10,436 nucleotides of DNA from Phycisphaerae bacterium (GTDB taxonomy: Bacteria > Planctomycetota > Phycisphaerae > UBA1845 > Fen-1342), in contig JALHOX010000129.1 of NCBI GenBank assembly GCA_022842805.1, forward strand, positions 1 to 10,436, given 5' to 3'. The position numbers and the translations under genes were made by a program. The stretch's first letter is position 1. Every line of letters starts with the position of its first letter. The notes beneath the pieces were generated by a model. It was given only the letters and a program-made list of their open reading frames with translations. It did no database searches and was not told the DNA's origin. This document shows, piece by piece, positions 1 to 6,456 of this stretch.

Positions 1-2
1 GC

Positions 3-617
3 GCAACACTACTGCACACCAGCACCAGCGAAGTCTACGGCGACCCGCGCGAACACCCGCAGCGCGAAAGCTACTGGGGCAACGTCAACCCGATCGGGCC
101 GCGCTCCTGCTACGACGAAGGCAAGCGCTTCGCCGAGGCGCTCACCACCGCCTACTCCGCCCGGTTCGAAGTGCCCGTGCGCATGGCGCGCATCTTCAAT
201 ACCTACGGGCCGCGGATGAGGGCCAACGACGGGCGGGCGCTGCCCAATTTCATCAACCAGGCCCTGCGAAACGAGCCCCTCACGCTCCACGGCGACGGCT
301 CGCAGACGCGCAGCTTCTGTTACATTTCGGACCAGGTCGAGGGGCTTTCGCGGCTGGCGGCGAGCAACGTGGTCGGGCCGGTGAACATCGGCAATCCGGT
401 CGAAATCACCATGACGCAACTCGCGAAAGAAGTGGTCGAGCTGTGCAACAGCCGCAGCGAAATCCGCCACGCGCCGCGCCCCGGCGACGACCCGAGCGTG
501 CGACGGCCCGACATCACCCGGGCCCAGCGCGAACTGGGTTGGTCGCCGACCGTCGACCGCCTCACCGGACTGACGCGCACAATCGAGTGGTTCCGCGAGG
601 TCGCGCGGGCCGGCTGA
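3..617 (+). CDS. uxs: UDP-glucuronate decarboxylase (UXS), 3' part
   Basis: This is the C-terminal 204 residues of an extended short-chain dehydrogenase/reductase; the NAD-binding N-terminal glycine motif lies upstream of the window. The family converts UDP-glucuronate to UDP-xylose with a tightly bound NAD, supplying sugar for polysaccharide or glycan synthesis in the cytoplasm. What I see: TSTSEVYGDP near the start of the fragment, then NVNPIGPRSCYDEGKR, which contains the catalytic Tyr-x3-Lys pair and is typical of UXS rather than of GalE or RmlB. These are followed by ARIFNTYGPRM, GDGSQTRSFCYISD, a VNIGNP segment and a C-terminal PDITRAQRELGW block, all in the order of known UXS proteins. 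The reading frame is open from base 3 to a TGA at 615-617. It is separated from the next gene by 278 bases, so it probably belongs to a different transcription unit. Other NDP-sugar epimerases are the alternative, but the signature favours UXS. Confidence 0.9.
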   Translation, partial: ATLLHTSTSEVYGDPREHPQRESYWGNVNPIGPRSCYDEGKRFAEALTTAYSARFEVPVRMARIFNTYGPRMRANDGRALPNFINQALRNEPLTLHGDGSQTRSFCYISDQVEGLSRLAASNVVGPVNIGNPVEITMTQLAKEVVELCNSRSEIRHAPRPGDDPSVRRPDITRAQRELGWSPTVDRLTGLTRTIEWFREVARAG

Positions 618-718
618 TCTCAAACATTATCAGGCAGTTTCACAAAAGCCGGGCGCGTGCAAACCCCGCCGCGGCCTCGGGCGACCGCGCGCAATAACCA
701 ACACGCCGGGCAAATGTT

Positions 719-741
719 CGCCGATCGCCGCGCGATCGGCG
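719..741. repeat. Perfect inverted repeat, 10-bp arms, 3-base centre
   Basis: The arm at 719-728 (CGCCGATCGC) is the exact reverse complement of the arm at 732-741, around a CGC centre at 729-731. Each arm contains a CGATCG hexamer. It lies 101 bases after the UXS stop and 154 bases before the kinase ATG. As RNA it would form a very stable hairpin, but no T-run follows directly (the nearest is a TTTT about 25 bases further on), so it is not a classical intrinsic terminator. It could be an operator for a dimeric regulator, a Rho-aided terminator for the UXS gene, or chance in GC-rich DNA. Confidence 0.6.
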
Positions 742-879
742 GAGCGGGGCCATATCGCACCGCATCTTTTAGGACGAGCCGCCGCCAAGCTCTTTCGGGA
801 CCCGCGCCCCCGACCGCCGCCGACGAAAGAAAGAAAGTCACGGCGATTGAGGTTCGATAGCTCTCTCGCGATCCACTTT

Positions 880-885
880 GGAGAG
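880..885 (+). promoter_or_regulatory. Ribosome binding site of the histidine kinase
   Basis: GGAGAG lies 10 bases before the ATG at 896. It overlaps an in-frame TTG at 878 that would otherwise be an alternative start, so the element supports the ATG as the true start. Confidence 0.6.
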
Positions 886-895
886 CCGGACCCTC

Positions 896-2737
896 ATGGC
901 GCAAAAACGCACGCCCGAGAAATCTGAGCAACTCGCGAACCCGCCGCCGACCGGCGCCGCACGATGGCGCAACGGCGGGGTCGTGCGTCGACACACGCTG
1001 TCCACGGGGGCGGTGGTGCTCGGCGTGGCGCTCCTGGCGGGGCTGCTGGCGTCGTGGCTGTTCGAAAGCCAGGCCAACGCCCGCCTCGTCAATCGAGCCC
1101 CGTCGCTGCTGCGGCTTTCCACGCAACTTGTGTCGCGCTCCCCGATCCGGTCCGAGGTGGAGTTGGCCCGGCTGGCCGAGGAGTTTGAGCGGATTCCGCA
1201 GGTTCGCGGCTGCGATATCGAGATTCGAACGGTGCTCGCGGATGGGGCGGTCGCGCCCAGCTCGGCGCCGGCAATTCGTTACCAGAGCCAGCCGGCCTCG
1301 ACCGCCGAAACGCTCCGCCTGAGCGCGCCGATCGTCGATGCCGCCGGCTTGGCCTACGGAAACATGTCGCTCAGCTTCGCTGCGGTCGAGTATTCCTGGT
1401 GGGACGCCCGGCTTTGGGTGGGGCTGACGATCATCGTTCTCGCGGCATGCGTCGGGCTCTTCATCTTCGATCGTCGAGCCCAACGAGCGCTGCGCCCGCT
1501 GGAACAGGTGCAGCAGAATTTGCTCGCGTATCACGACGGCGTGGAGCCGGCCCTCGACCTGCTCGCCGTGCAGGGCGGCGCGGGGGTCATCGCCGACGCA
1601 TGGAACACGTTCATTCAGGGCGTCTCGGAGCTGCGCCGCGAGGTGGAGCGCTTCCGCTGTCGCGACGCCATTCAATCGGCCCACACGGGCGGAGCGCGGG
1701 TCTCGGGGCAGGTGCTGGAGCGACTCCCGGTGGGCGTCGTGCGGCTCGACGAGCGCGACGTGATCGTGCACGCCAATCGCGCCGCCTGCACGCTGTTGAC
1801 CCTCGAAAGCTCCGCCATCGGCTCGCCGCTCGTCAAAAGCCTGCGCGAGACCGAAATCGCCCAGACGCTGATCAGCCTGCGCGGCTCGCCCTGCGGCGCC
1901 ACGCGCGACCTCAAGATCAAGAGCGGCGCGGCGACCTCCGTCGTGCGGACGACCGTGCTCTCCGGCGGCACCGAAGAGCTGCTGTTGATGCTGCAGGACG
2001 TGTCGCAGACGGTCGAGGCCGAGCAGGCCCGCGACGAATTCCTGGCGCACATTACGCACGAACTTCGCACGCCGCTGACGAACATCCGCGCCTATACCGA
2101 GACGCTGACGCAGGACTTCCTCGACGACGAGCAGACGCGCCGCGAGTGCTACAACGTGATCATGAGCGAGACGCGCCGGCTCACGAAGCTGATCGAAGAC
2201 GTGCTGAGCGTTTCGCAGATCGAATCGGGCGGCGGGCGGCTGGTGCGGGCGCCGGTCCGCGTCGAAGAGCTGCTGCGCCAGACGATGCAGGAAATGCAGG
2301 CCGCCGCGGACGCCAAGCAGATCAAGCTGGGGCTGAAAATTCCCTCGAAGGTGCCGATGGTCAGCGGCGACAAACACCGCCTGCACCAGGTCTGGACCAA
2401 CCTGATCGGTAATGCCATCAAGTACACCCCCGAGGGGCGCAGCGTTTCGGTCGAGGTGGAGAGCGAAGAAGGACGCCTGCGGACGCGCGTCACCGACACC
2501 GGCATCGGCATCGCGCCCGAACATCACGAAAAGATCTTCGAAAAGTTTTATCGGGTCGACGACCCCGGGGTGGCGGCGACGGAAGGCACCGGACTCGGGT
2601 TGGCGATCACACGCGAGATCCTGCGCATGCACGGCGGATCGATTCGCGTCGAGAGCGAGCTCGGCAAGGGCAGCACGTTTGTCATTGATTTACCGCCGCT
2701 GCGGTCGATCGAGCGCGAAGCCGCGCGGAAAGGATGA
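896..2737 (+). CDS. Membrane sensor histidine kinase (HAMP-like, PAS, HisKA, HATPase_c)
   Basis: A 613-residue sensor kinase that autophosphorylates on histidine and should pass phosphate to a receiver, most simply the next gene product. Order of parts: basic N-terminus; membrane helix about 38-56; extracytoplasmic sensor region about 57-172 with no family I recognise; second helix about 173-191; HAMP-like linker about 192-250 (RPLEQVQQNLL, later AWNTFI); PAS-like domain about 272-375; HisKA with HITHELRTPLTNIRAY and phospho-acceptor His388; ATPase domain with N-box NLIGNAIKY (502-510), G1 DTGIGIAP and G2 EGTGLGLAI. All catalytic motifs are intact, so it should be active; the PhoR/ResE/WalK-like class fits. 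The ATG at 896 is preferred over an in-frame TTG at 878 because a GGAGAG lies between them. The stop overlaps a possible upstream ATG of the receiver gene, implying co-translation. The cue sensed is unknown. Confidence 0.93.
   Translation: MAQKRTPEKSEQLANPPPTGAARWRNGGVVRRHTLSTGAVVLGVALLAGLLASWLFESQANARLVNRAPSLLRLSTQLVSRSPIRSEVELARLAEEFERIPQVRGCDIEIRTVLADGAVAPSSAPAIRYQSQPASTAETLRLSAPIVDAAGLAYGNMSLSFAAVEYSWWDARLWVGLTIIVLAACVGLFIFDRRAQRALRPLEQVQQNLLAYHDGVEPALDLLAVQGGAGVIADAWNTFIQGVSELRREVERFRCRDAIQSAHTGGARVSGQVLERLPVGVVRLDERDVIVHANRAACTLLTLESSAIGSPLVKSLRETEIAQTLISLRGSPCGATRDLKIKSGAATSVVRTTVLSGGTEELLLMLQDVSQTVEAEQARDEFLAHITHELRTPLTNIRAYTETLTQDFLDDEQTRRECYNVIMSETRRLTKLIEDVLSVSQIESGGGRLVRAPVRVEELLRQTMQEMQAAADAKQIKLGLKIPSKVPMVSGDKHRLHQVWTNLIGNAIKYTPEGRSVSVEVESEEGRLRTRVTDTGIGIAPEHHEKIFEKFYRVDDPGVAATEGTGLGLAITREILRMHGGSIRVESELGKGSTFVIDLPPLRSIEREAARKG
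2727..2734 (+). promoter_or_regulatory. Ribosome binding site deciding the receiver start
   Basis: GGAAAGGA ends 8 bases before the ATG at 2743. It touches the other candidate ATG at 2734, which would leave no spacer. The site therefore supports a start at 2743 (MARIVIAED), which is also where receiver domains normally begin. Confidence 0.65.
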
Positions 2738-2742
2738 CCCCC

Positions 2743-3129
2743 ATGGCCCGCATCGTCATTGCCGAAGATCAGGCTCACATCCGCCACATCCTCATGATGT
2801 GGCTGGGTAAGCATGGTCATGAGGTGGTCGAGGCGACGAATGGTCGCGCGGCGCTGGAGGCACTGTCCAAGGCGCCGGCGGACCTGCTGATCACCGACGT
2901 CAACATGCCGGAAATGGACGGAATCGCGCTAACGCACCGCGCCTTTGAGGTGTGTCCCAGCCTGCGGCACATATTCGTGGTCACCTCGCGCTGCGACCAG
3001 CACGAAATCGTCGCTCAGGTGGAAGCGCACCGCGTGACGGTGATTCCCAAGCCGTTCAGCCCCAAGCAGTTGATCAAGGACGTCGAGACCGTTTGTCAGC
3101 CGTTGCCCGTCGCGAGCATCGCGAACTAA
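2743..3129 (+). CDS. Stand-alone receiver (CheY-like) response regulator
   Basis: A 128-residue protein that is just one receiver domain, with no DNA-binding or enzymatic output. Key residues are all present: the acidic pair Glu8-Asp9, phospho-acceptor Asp52 in LLITDVNMPEMDG, Thr81 in VVTSR, and Lys103 in PKPF. It should accept phosphate from the kinase encoded just upstream (gap of 5 bases) and act by protein contact, as CheY or Spo0F do. Candidate partners are the HD-GYP protein encoded 2 bases downstream, the STAS protein or the pilus ATPase; the sequence does not say which. An alternative ATG at 2734 would add three residues and overlap the kinase stop as ATGA, but spacing to the ribosome binding site favours 2743. 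Receiver fused to HD-GYP is a common family architecture (RpfG-type), so here the two halves may be split into separate genes. Confidence 0.92.
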   Translation: MARIVIAEDQAHIRHILMMWLGKHGHEVVEATNGRAALEALSKAPADLLITDVNMPEMDGIALTHRAFEVCPSLRHIFVVTSRCDQHEIVAQVEAHRVTVIPKPFSPKQLIKDVETVCQPLPVASIAN

Positions 3130-3131
3130 AC

Positions 3132-4397
3132 ATGGACCAGAAGCCGCCACAACTGATCCCGCCGTCGCTCGGGCCGATGCCCGTCGAACTGAGCGATCTC
3201 ACCGCGCGGGTCGATTCGATCGAGCGCGAGAATCGCGAGCTCGGGGCGGAGTTGCTGCGCTGCTACGAGCAGCTCAATCTGGTCTACCAGATCACGGAGT
3301 ACGTCGCGACGCTGCAGGAGCCGGCCGTCATCCGCGAGACGCTCCTGCGCCGCTTTGCCGGCCTCATGCAGGCCGGCGCGATGTTCATCGACGACGGCCA
3401 GCGATTTGAATCGATCGTCGAGTTCGAGACCGACGCGCCGCGCGTGACCGTCGCCGCAGACGACGTCCGGACGATTCTCGCGGGCGACATCGACCTGGTG
3501 CGCCGCACGCTGCGCGCCCACGGCCCCAAGCTGCTGCCGGAAATGGAGTCACGCCTGTCGCACGCCCGCGTGCTGATGGGCGCGCTGCGCGAGGCCGATC
3601 ACGTGTGGGTCGTCATCGTCCTGCGCGACGCCGCCGCGAACCCCTTCTTCGCCCATGACCTGCTCGCCACCGACTCGGTGCTCGGCTACGGCGGACACAT
3701 CCTCAACAACGTGTTGATGGGCCGGCGGCTGCAGCAAACCGCCATGGAAACCGTCCGCGCTCTCGCCACCGCGATCGACGCCAAGGACAACTACACCAGC
3801 GGTCACTCGGAGCGCGTCGGCTGGCTCGCCCGCCTCGTCGGCGAGGCGCTGGCCCTGCCGCCCGGCGAACTGCAAATGCTCGGTTGGGCAGGCCTGCTCC
3901 ACGACGTGGGCAAGATCGGCGTGCCCGAACATATTCTCAATAAGCCCGGCCGACTCACGGACGAAGAGTTCGCGGAGATCAAGAAGCATCCGCAAATCGG
4001 CTACGACGTGCTGAAGCCGGTCACCCACTTCGGCCCCGTGCTCGACGCGGTGCTCTATCACCACGAAAACCATGACGGCAGCGGCTACCCGAAGGGACTC
4101 GCAGGCTCCGCCATTCCGCTCGCGGCCCGCATCGTCCACGTCGTCGACATTTTCGACGCGCTGACGTCCTCGCGCTCCTATCGCGCGGGCTTCACCCTCG
4201 ACAAGGCCATCGCGATCTTGCAGCAGGATGCCGGCCGCGTCACCGATCCCGAAATCACCGCCGCATTCGTGAAGGCCTTCCGACAGTTCATGCGCGATTG
4301 CCCGCAGGACTACATGCGGCTCTTCGCCCATCTCGAAAAGGCCTCGGCCGCGGAAACACCGCCGACGCCGGCCGCGGACGGGGAGGTCGCACAATGA
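3132..4397 (+). CDS. HD-GYP cyclic di-GMP phosphodiesterase with N-terminal GAF-like region
   Basis: A 421-residue soluble protein. Residues about 20-48 look like a short coiled coil, about 50-200 resemble a GAF-type sensory fold (weak call), and 205-370 are an HD-GYP domain. HD-GYP enzymes hydrolyse cyclic di-GMP to pGpG and GMP at a two- or three-metal centre. The metal ligands and signature are all visible: His225 in SGHSERV, His257-Asp258 in LLHDVGKIG, His286 in KKHPQIG, His310-His311-Glu312, the DGSGYP motif at 315-320, and Asp339 in VVDIFDALTS. It should therefore be catalytically competent. The tail after about 403 is Ala/Pro-rich. The ATG at 3132 follows the receiver stop by 2 bases without a good ribosome binding site, suggesting coupled translation; the open frame upstream of it lies inside the receiver gene. 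The 3' end overlaps the next gene by 4 bases (ATGA). Confidence 0.93.
   Translation: MDQKPPQLIPPSLGPMPVELSDLTARVDSIERENRELGAELLRCYEQLNLVYQITEYVATLQEPAVIRETLLRRFAGLMQAGAMFIDDGQRFESIVEFETDAPRVTVAADDVRTILAGDIDLVRRTLRAHGPKLLPEMESRLSHARVLMGALREADHVWVVIVLRDAAANPFFAHDLLATDSVLGYGGHILNNVLMGRRLQQTAMETVRALATAIDAKDNYTSGHSERVGWLARLVGEALALPPGELQMLGWAGLLHDVGKIGVPEHILNKPGRLTDEEFAEIKKHPQIGYDVLKPVTHFGPVLDAVLYHHENHDGSGYPKGLAGSAIPLAARIVHVVDIFDALTSSRSYRAGFTLDKAIAILQQDAGRVTDPEITAAFVKAFRQFMRDCPQDYMRLFAHLEKASAAETPPTPAADGEVAQ
4381..4386 (+). promoter_or_regulatory. Ribosome binding site of the degenerate GGDEF gene
   Basis: GGGAGG, 7 bases before the ATG at 4394, inside the end of the HD-GYP gene. It fixes the start at 4394 rather than at upstream in-frame codons, and the ATG overlaps the HD-GYP stop (ATGA). 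Confidence 0.75.
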
Positions 4398-6094
4398 TCT
4401 CCTCCCAGATGATTCGCGTCATCGCCCGCCGCCTGGCGGCCGCGCTGCTCGTCGTCGCGCCGCTGATCGCCTGGCCGATCCTCCCCGCGCCGTTGCGCGC
4501 CAACATCCCGCTCATCGCGGGCGCCGTCCTGCTCGCGCTCGCCGGCGTCTACATGCTCACGCGCCGCAGCGGGCGACTTATCGGAATGGGCGCGGGCGTC
4601 GTCAGCGGATTCGCCATCGCAATCGTCATCGCCCCGTCGATCCCCGGGATTCCCGGCTGGGTCGGGTTCGCCGTCGCAGGCGCGGCCTTCGGCGTCGTCG
4701 GGCATCTCTCCGGCTTTGGACGACCCATGCCGATACGCTTGCCCGCCCGTCCGGCGGGCCCCGTGCCCCCGCTCAGCAACGCCGCACCGGGCGGCAGCGT
4801 CGTCGCCACTCCGAGCGCCGCCCCCGCCGGTGGACGACAGGCCACCATGGCCGAGTCGCTCCGCGGCGTGCTCGAAGAGCTGTGCCGATTCCTCCATCGT
4901 GAAGCCGACTATCAGCGCGCCGGACGCGCTCCGACCTGGCTCGAATTGAACCAGTTCGTACGCGACGCCCTCCGCGCTCGGATCGGAGCCGTCGGCGTCA
5001 ACATCTACCGCCTCTCCGACGACGCCGAGCGCCTCTTGCCCCTGGATTGGAGCGGCGGCCCGATGGACCAACTGCCGACCGCACGCGACGGCGTCATCGG
5101 CTGGGTGATCTCTTCCGGCAAAATCTTCATCAGCGATGGCGCCTCCGCCGGCGACGGCGCCGCGTCGCGCTGGGCCTGGCTGTTGCCGCTGAAGGTGGGC
5201 GAGCGCGTGCGGGCCATCGTCGCGGTGGATCAGTTCACCCGCTCCGACTACGCCGGCCTCCAGGTCGCGACCGCCGTCCGCGATCAACTGCAAATGGCGT
5301 GGACCGCGGTCAGCGCGCTCCAGGCCCTCGAGTTCGCGGAACGCAGCGCGTCGGCCCGCGGGCTGCTCGTGCGGGGCGAACTGCTCACCGTGATCGACCG
5401 CGCCGTGCGCGAAGCCAAGCTCTCGGGCGAAGTCGTCCACCTCATGACCCTGGTGATCGAAGGCGTCCGCCGCCTCGATGACGAGGGCTATTGGGCCGAG
5501 CGCGACCACCTCGCCGAGCAGGTCGCGGCCTATCTCCGCTCCCAGGTCAGCGGCGATCACGCCATCGGCCGCTTCTCGGACGATCGCTTCGTGGTCGTGA
5601 TCCGCCGCATGGACACCTTCACCGCCGGGCAACTGACGACGCGCCTGCACGGGGCGATCGTCTCAAAGCTGACCAGCGAGCTCGAACGCATCGGCGGCCC
5701 GAGCGATCGCAAGGGCAGCCCGTCGGTGCACCAGATCCGCGTGCGGGCCGCGACCGTCGGCTGCGAGTTCAGCGACGTGCCCGATTGGCGGCCGTTCCCC
5801 GGTGCCGGCGAAATGTCCGCCGAGGGCCACGAACAGCAGACGCTGAAACTGATGGGGCCCGCCGCCCGCGAGTTGCTGCTGCGTTGCTTCGGCCTGTTGG
5901 AGTTCGCCCGGGCCGAGCGGGTCGACATCGTGCACGACACGCTGGCGCGCCTGCCCGACAACCTCCGCCGACCGCGCGGTCGCGGCGATTCGTCGCCGGG
6001 CGTCGGCTCCCCGATCCGCCCGGTGGCGACCGACGCGAACATACCCAAGTACGGCGCGCCGCCGCCGCCACCCGCCAAGGGAGGTACGGCATGA
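4394..6094 (+). CDS. Membrane GAF protein with degenerate GGDEF domain
   Basis: A 566-residue protein. The N-terminus has about four hydrophobic segments (about 12-30, 37-56, 63-81, 87-106), then a Pro/Ala-rich linker (110-148), a GAF-like domain (about 180-305), a GGDEF-fold domain (about 325-460) and a Pro/Gly-rich tail (525-566). The GGDEF assignment rests on fold-pattern matches: LVIEGVRRLDD aligns with the usual LDIDGFKRLND, and IGRFSDDRFVVVI aligns with the usual ARYGGDEFVVLL. The catalytic signature reads SDDRF at 395-399: the catalytic Glu has become Arg, both Gly are lost, and the first metal-binding Asp is Val354. It is therefore very unlikely to make cyclic di-GMP. It may bind GTP or another ligand, or act as a scaffold or sensor. 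It overlaps the HD-GYP gene upstream and the STAS gene downstream by 4 bases each, arguing for a shared pathway. The GAF and GGDEF calls are inferred from pattern, not from a profile search. Confidence 0.8.
   Translation: MISSQMIRVIARRLAAALLVVAPLIAWPILPAPLRANIPLIAGAVLLALAGVYMLTRRSGRLIGMGAGVVSGFAIAIVIAPSIPGIPGWVGFAVAGAAFGVVGHLSGFGRPMPIRLPARPAGPVPPLSNAAPGGSVVATPSAAPAGGRQATMAESLRGVLEELCRFLHREADYQRAGRAPTWLELNQFVRDALRARIGAVGVNIYRLSDDAERLLPLDWSGGPMDQLPTARDGVIGWVISSGKIFISDGASAGDGAASRWAWLLPLKVGERVRAIVAVDQFTRSDYAGLQVATAVRDQLQMAWTAVSALQALEFAERSASARGLLVRGELLTVIDRAVREAKLSGEVVHLMTLVIEGVRRLDDEGYWAERDHLAEQVAAYLRSQVSGDHAIGRFSDDRFVVVIRRMDTFTAGQLTTRLHGAIVSKLTSELERIGGPSDRKGSPSVHQIRVRAATVGCEFSDVPDWRPFPGAGEMSAEGHEQQTLKLMGPAARELLLRCFGLLEFARAERVDIVHDTLARLPDNLRRPRGRGDSSPGVGSPIRPVATDANIPKYGAPPPPPAKGGTA
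6079..6085 (+). promoter_or_regulatory. Ribosome binding site of the STAS gene
   Basis: GGGAGGT, 5 bases before the ATG at 6091, within the last codons of the preceding gene. It decides the start at 6091; the same frame stays open far upstream but only as a shadow of the preceding gene. Confidence 0.75.
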
Positions 6095-6429
6095 AGGTCG
6101 ACCTCGAAACTCACGGCAGTGTGGTGGTGATTGTCCCGCGCGACGCCATCACCGAGGCCACGCTCGCGGACGTCAGCGCAGCCACCGAGGCCGCCCGAGC
6201 GCAGAGCGGCGGCGGCCGCATGGTGCTCGACATGGGCAACGTCGCCTTTCTCGACAGTGCCGCCATCGAGCATCTGCTGAGCTTTGCGGGCACCGCATCA
6301 CGCGGGCCGCTGGTGCCGCGTCTGGCGGCGCTCAACGAGACCGTGCGCGAGACGCTCTCCCTGACCGAGACGCTGCCGCGCTTCTCGATCTACGACTCGG
6401 TCGAATCCGCCGTGCGAAGCTATCTCTAA
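6091..6429 (+). CDS. STAS-domain protein, anti-sigma-factor-antagonist type
   Basis: A 112-residue single-domain protein of the SpoIIAA/RsbV/BtrV class. These bind a serine kinase/anti-sigma factor or another partner, and phosphorylation of one Ser/Thr switches binding. Seen here: a VVVIVPRDAI strand pair at the start, the core strand MVLDMGNVAFLDSAAIEHLL with Ser56 after Asp55 at the usual phosphorylation position, and a final helix with YDSVESAVRSYL, matching the 'fxxxxsxxeAl' ending of the family. The length is typical. It starts 4 bases inside the preceding gene and ends 27 bases before the pilus ATPase gene. No RsbW-type kinase, PP2C phosphatase or sigma factor is encoded in the window, so its partner is not visible; it may act on one of the neighbouring proteins rather than on a sigma factor. 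Confidence 0.85.
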   Translation: MKVDLETHGSVVVIVPRDAITEATLADVSAATEAARAQSGGGRMVLDMGNVAFLDSAAIEHLLSFAGTASRGPLVPRLAALNETVRETLSLTETLPRFSIYDSVESAVRSYL

Positions 6430-6456
6430 CCCCCAGCGAGGCCCACCGAGCCACCG

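Larger units (their letters stand above)
618..895. other. Intergenic region, probable promoter region of the downstream operon
   Basis: This is the only substantial non-coding gap in the window (278 bases). It contains the palindrome at 719-741, a purine-rich stretch around 826-838, and a GGAGAG element at 880-885 ahead of the kinase start. I found no convincing -35/-10 pair: a TTGAGG at 847-852 has no good partner at the right distance. No tRNA-like or small-protein signal was seen. A promoter is inferred only because all downstream genes are tightly packed and the gap precedes them. Confidence 0.5.

Noticed and set aside
719..770. Classical intrinsic terminator for the UXS gene
   Set aside because: The hairpin at 719-741 is strong, but the only T-run (TTTT at 767-770) is about 25 bases further on and is followed by AGGACG, so the required stem-plus-T-tract is not present.
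847..875. Sigma-70-type promoter with TTGAGG at 847-852
   Set aside because: No acceptable -10 element lies 16-18 bases downstream, and the site is too close to the ATG at 896 to be persuasive.
878..895. TTG at 878 as the kinase start
   Set aside because: The GGAGAG ribosome-binding element overlaps this codon and is well spaced for the ATG at 896; the six extra residues add no recognisable feature.
620..2632. Long open frame on the - strand across the histidine kinase gene
   Set aside because: It lies antisense to a kinase with all motifs intact, its protein is rich in Arg/His/Gln/Asp with no recognisable domain, and such frames are expected in GC-rich codon usage.
5047..5481. Second + strand frame inside the degenerate GGDEF gene
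   Set aside because: Arg/Pro-rich out-of-frame translation with no motif; out-of-frame shadow of a well-supported gene.
4310..5650. Long open frame on the - strand across the degenerate GGDEF gene
   Set aside because: Antisense to a gene with good ribosome binding site and overlapping start/stop junctions; no domain signal.
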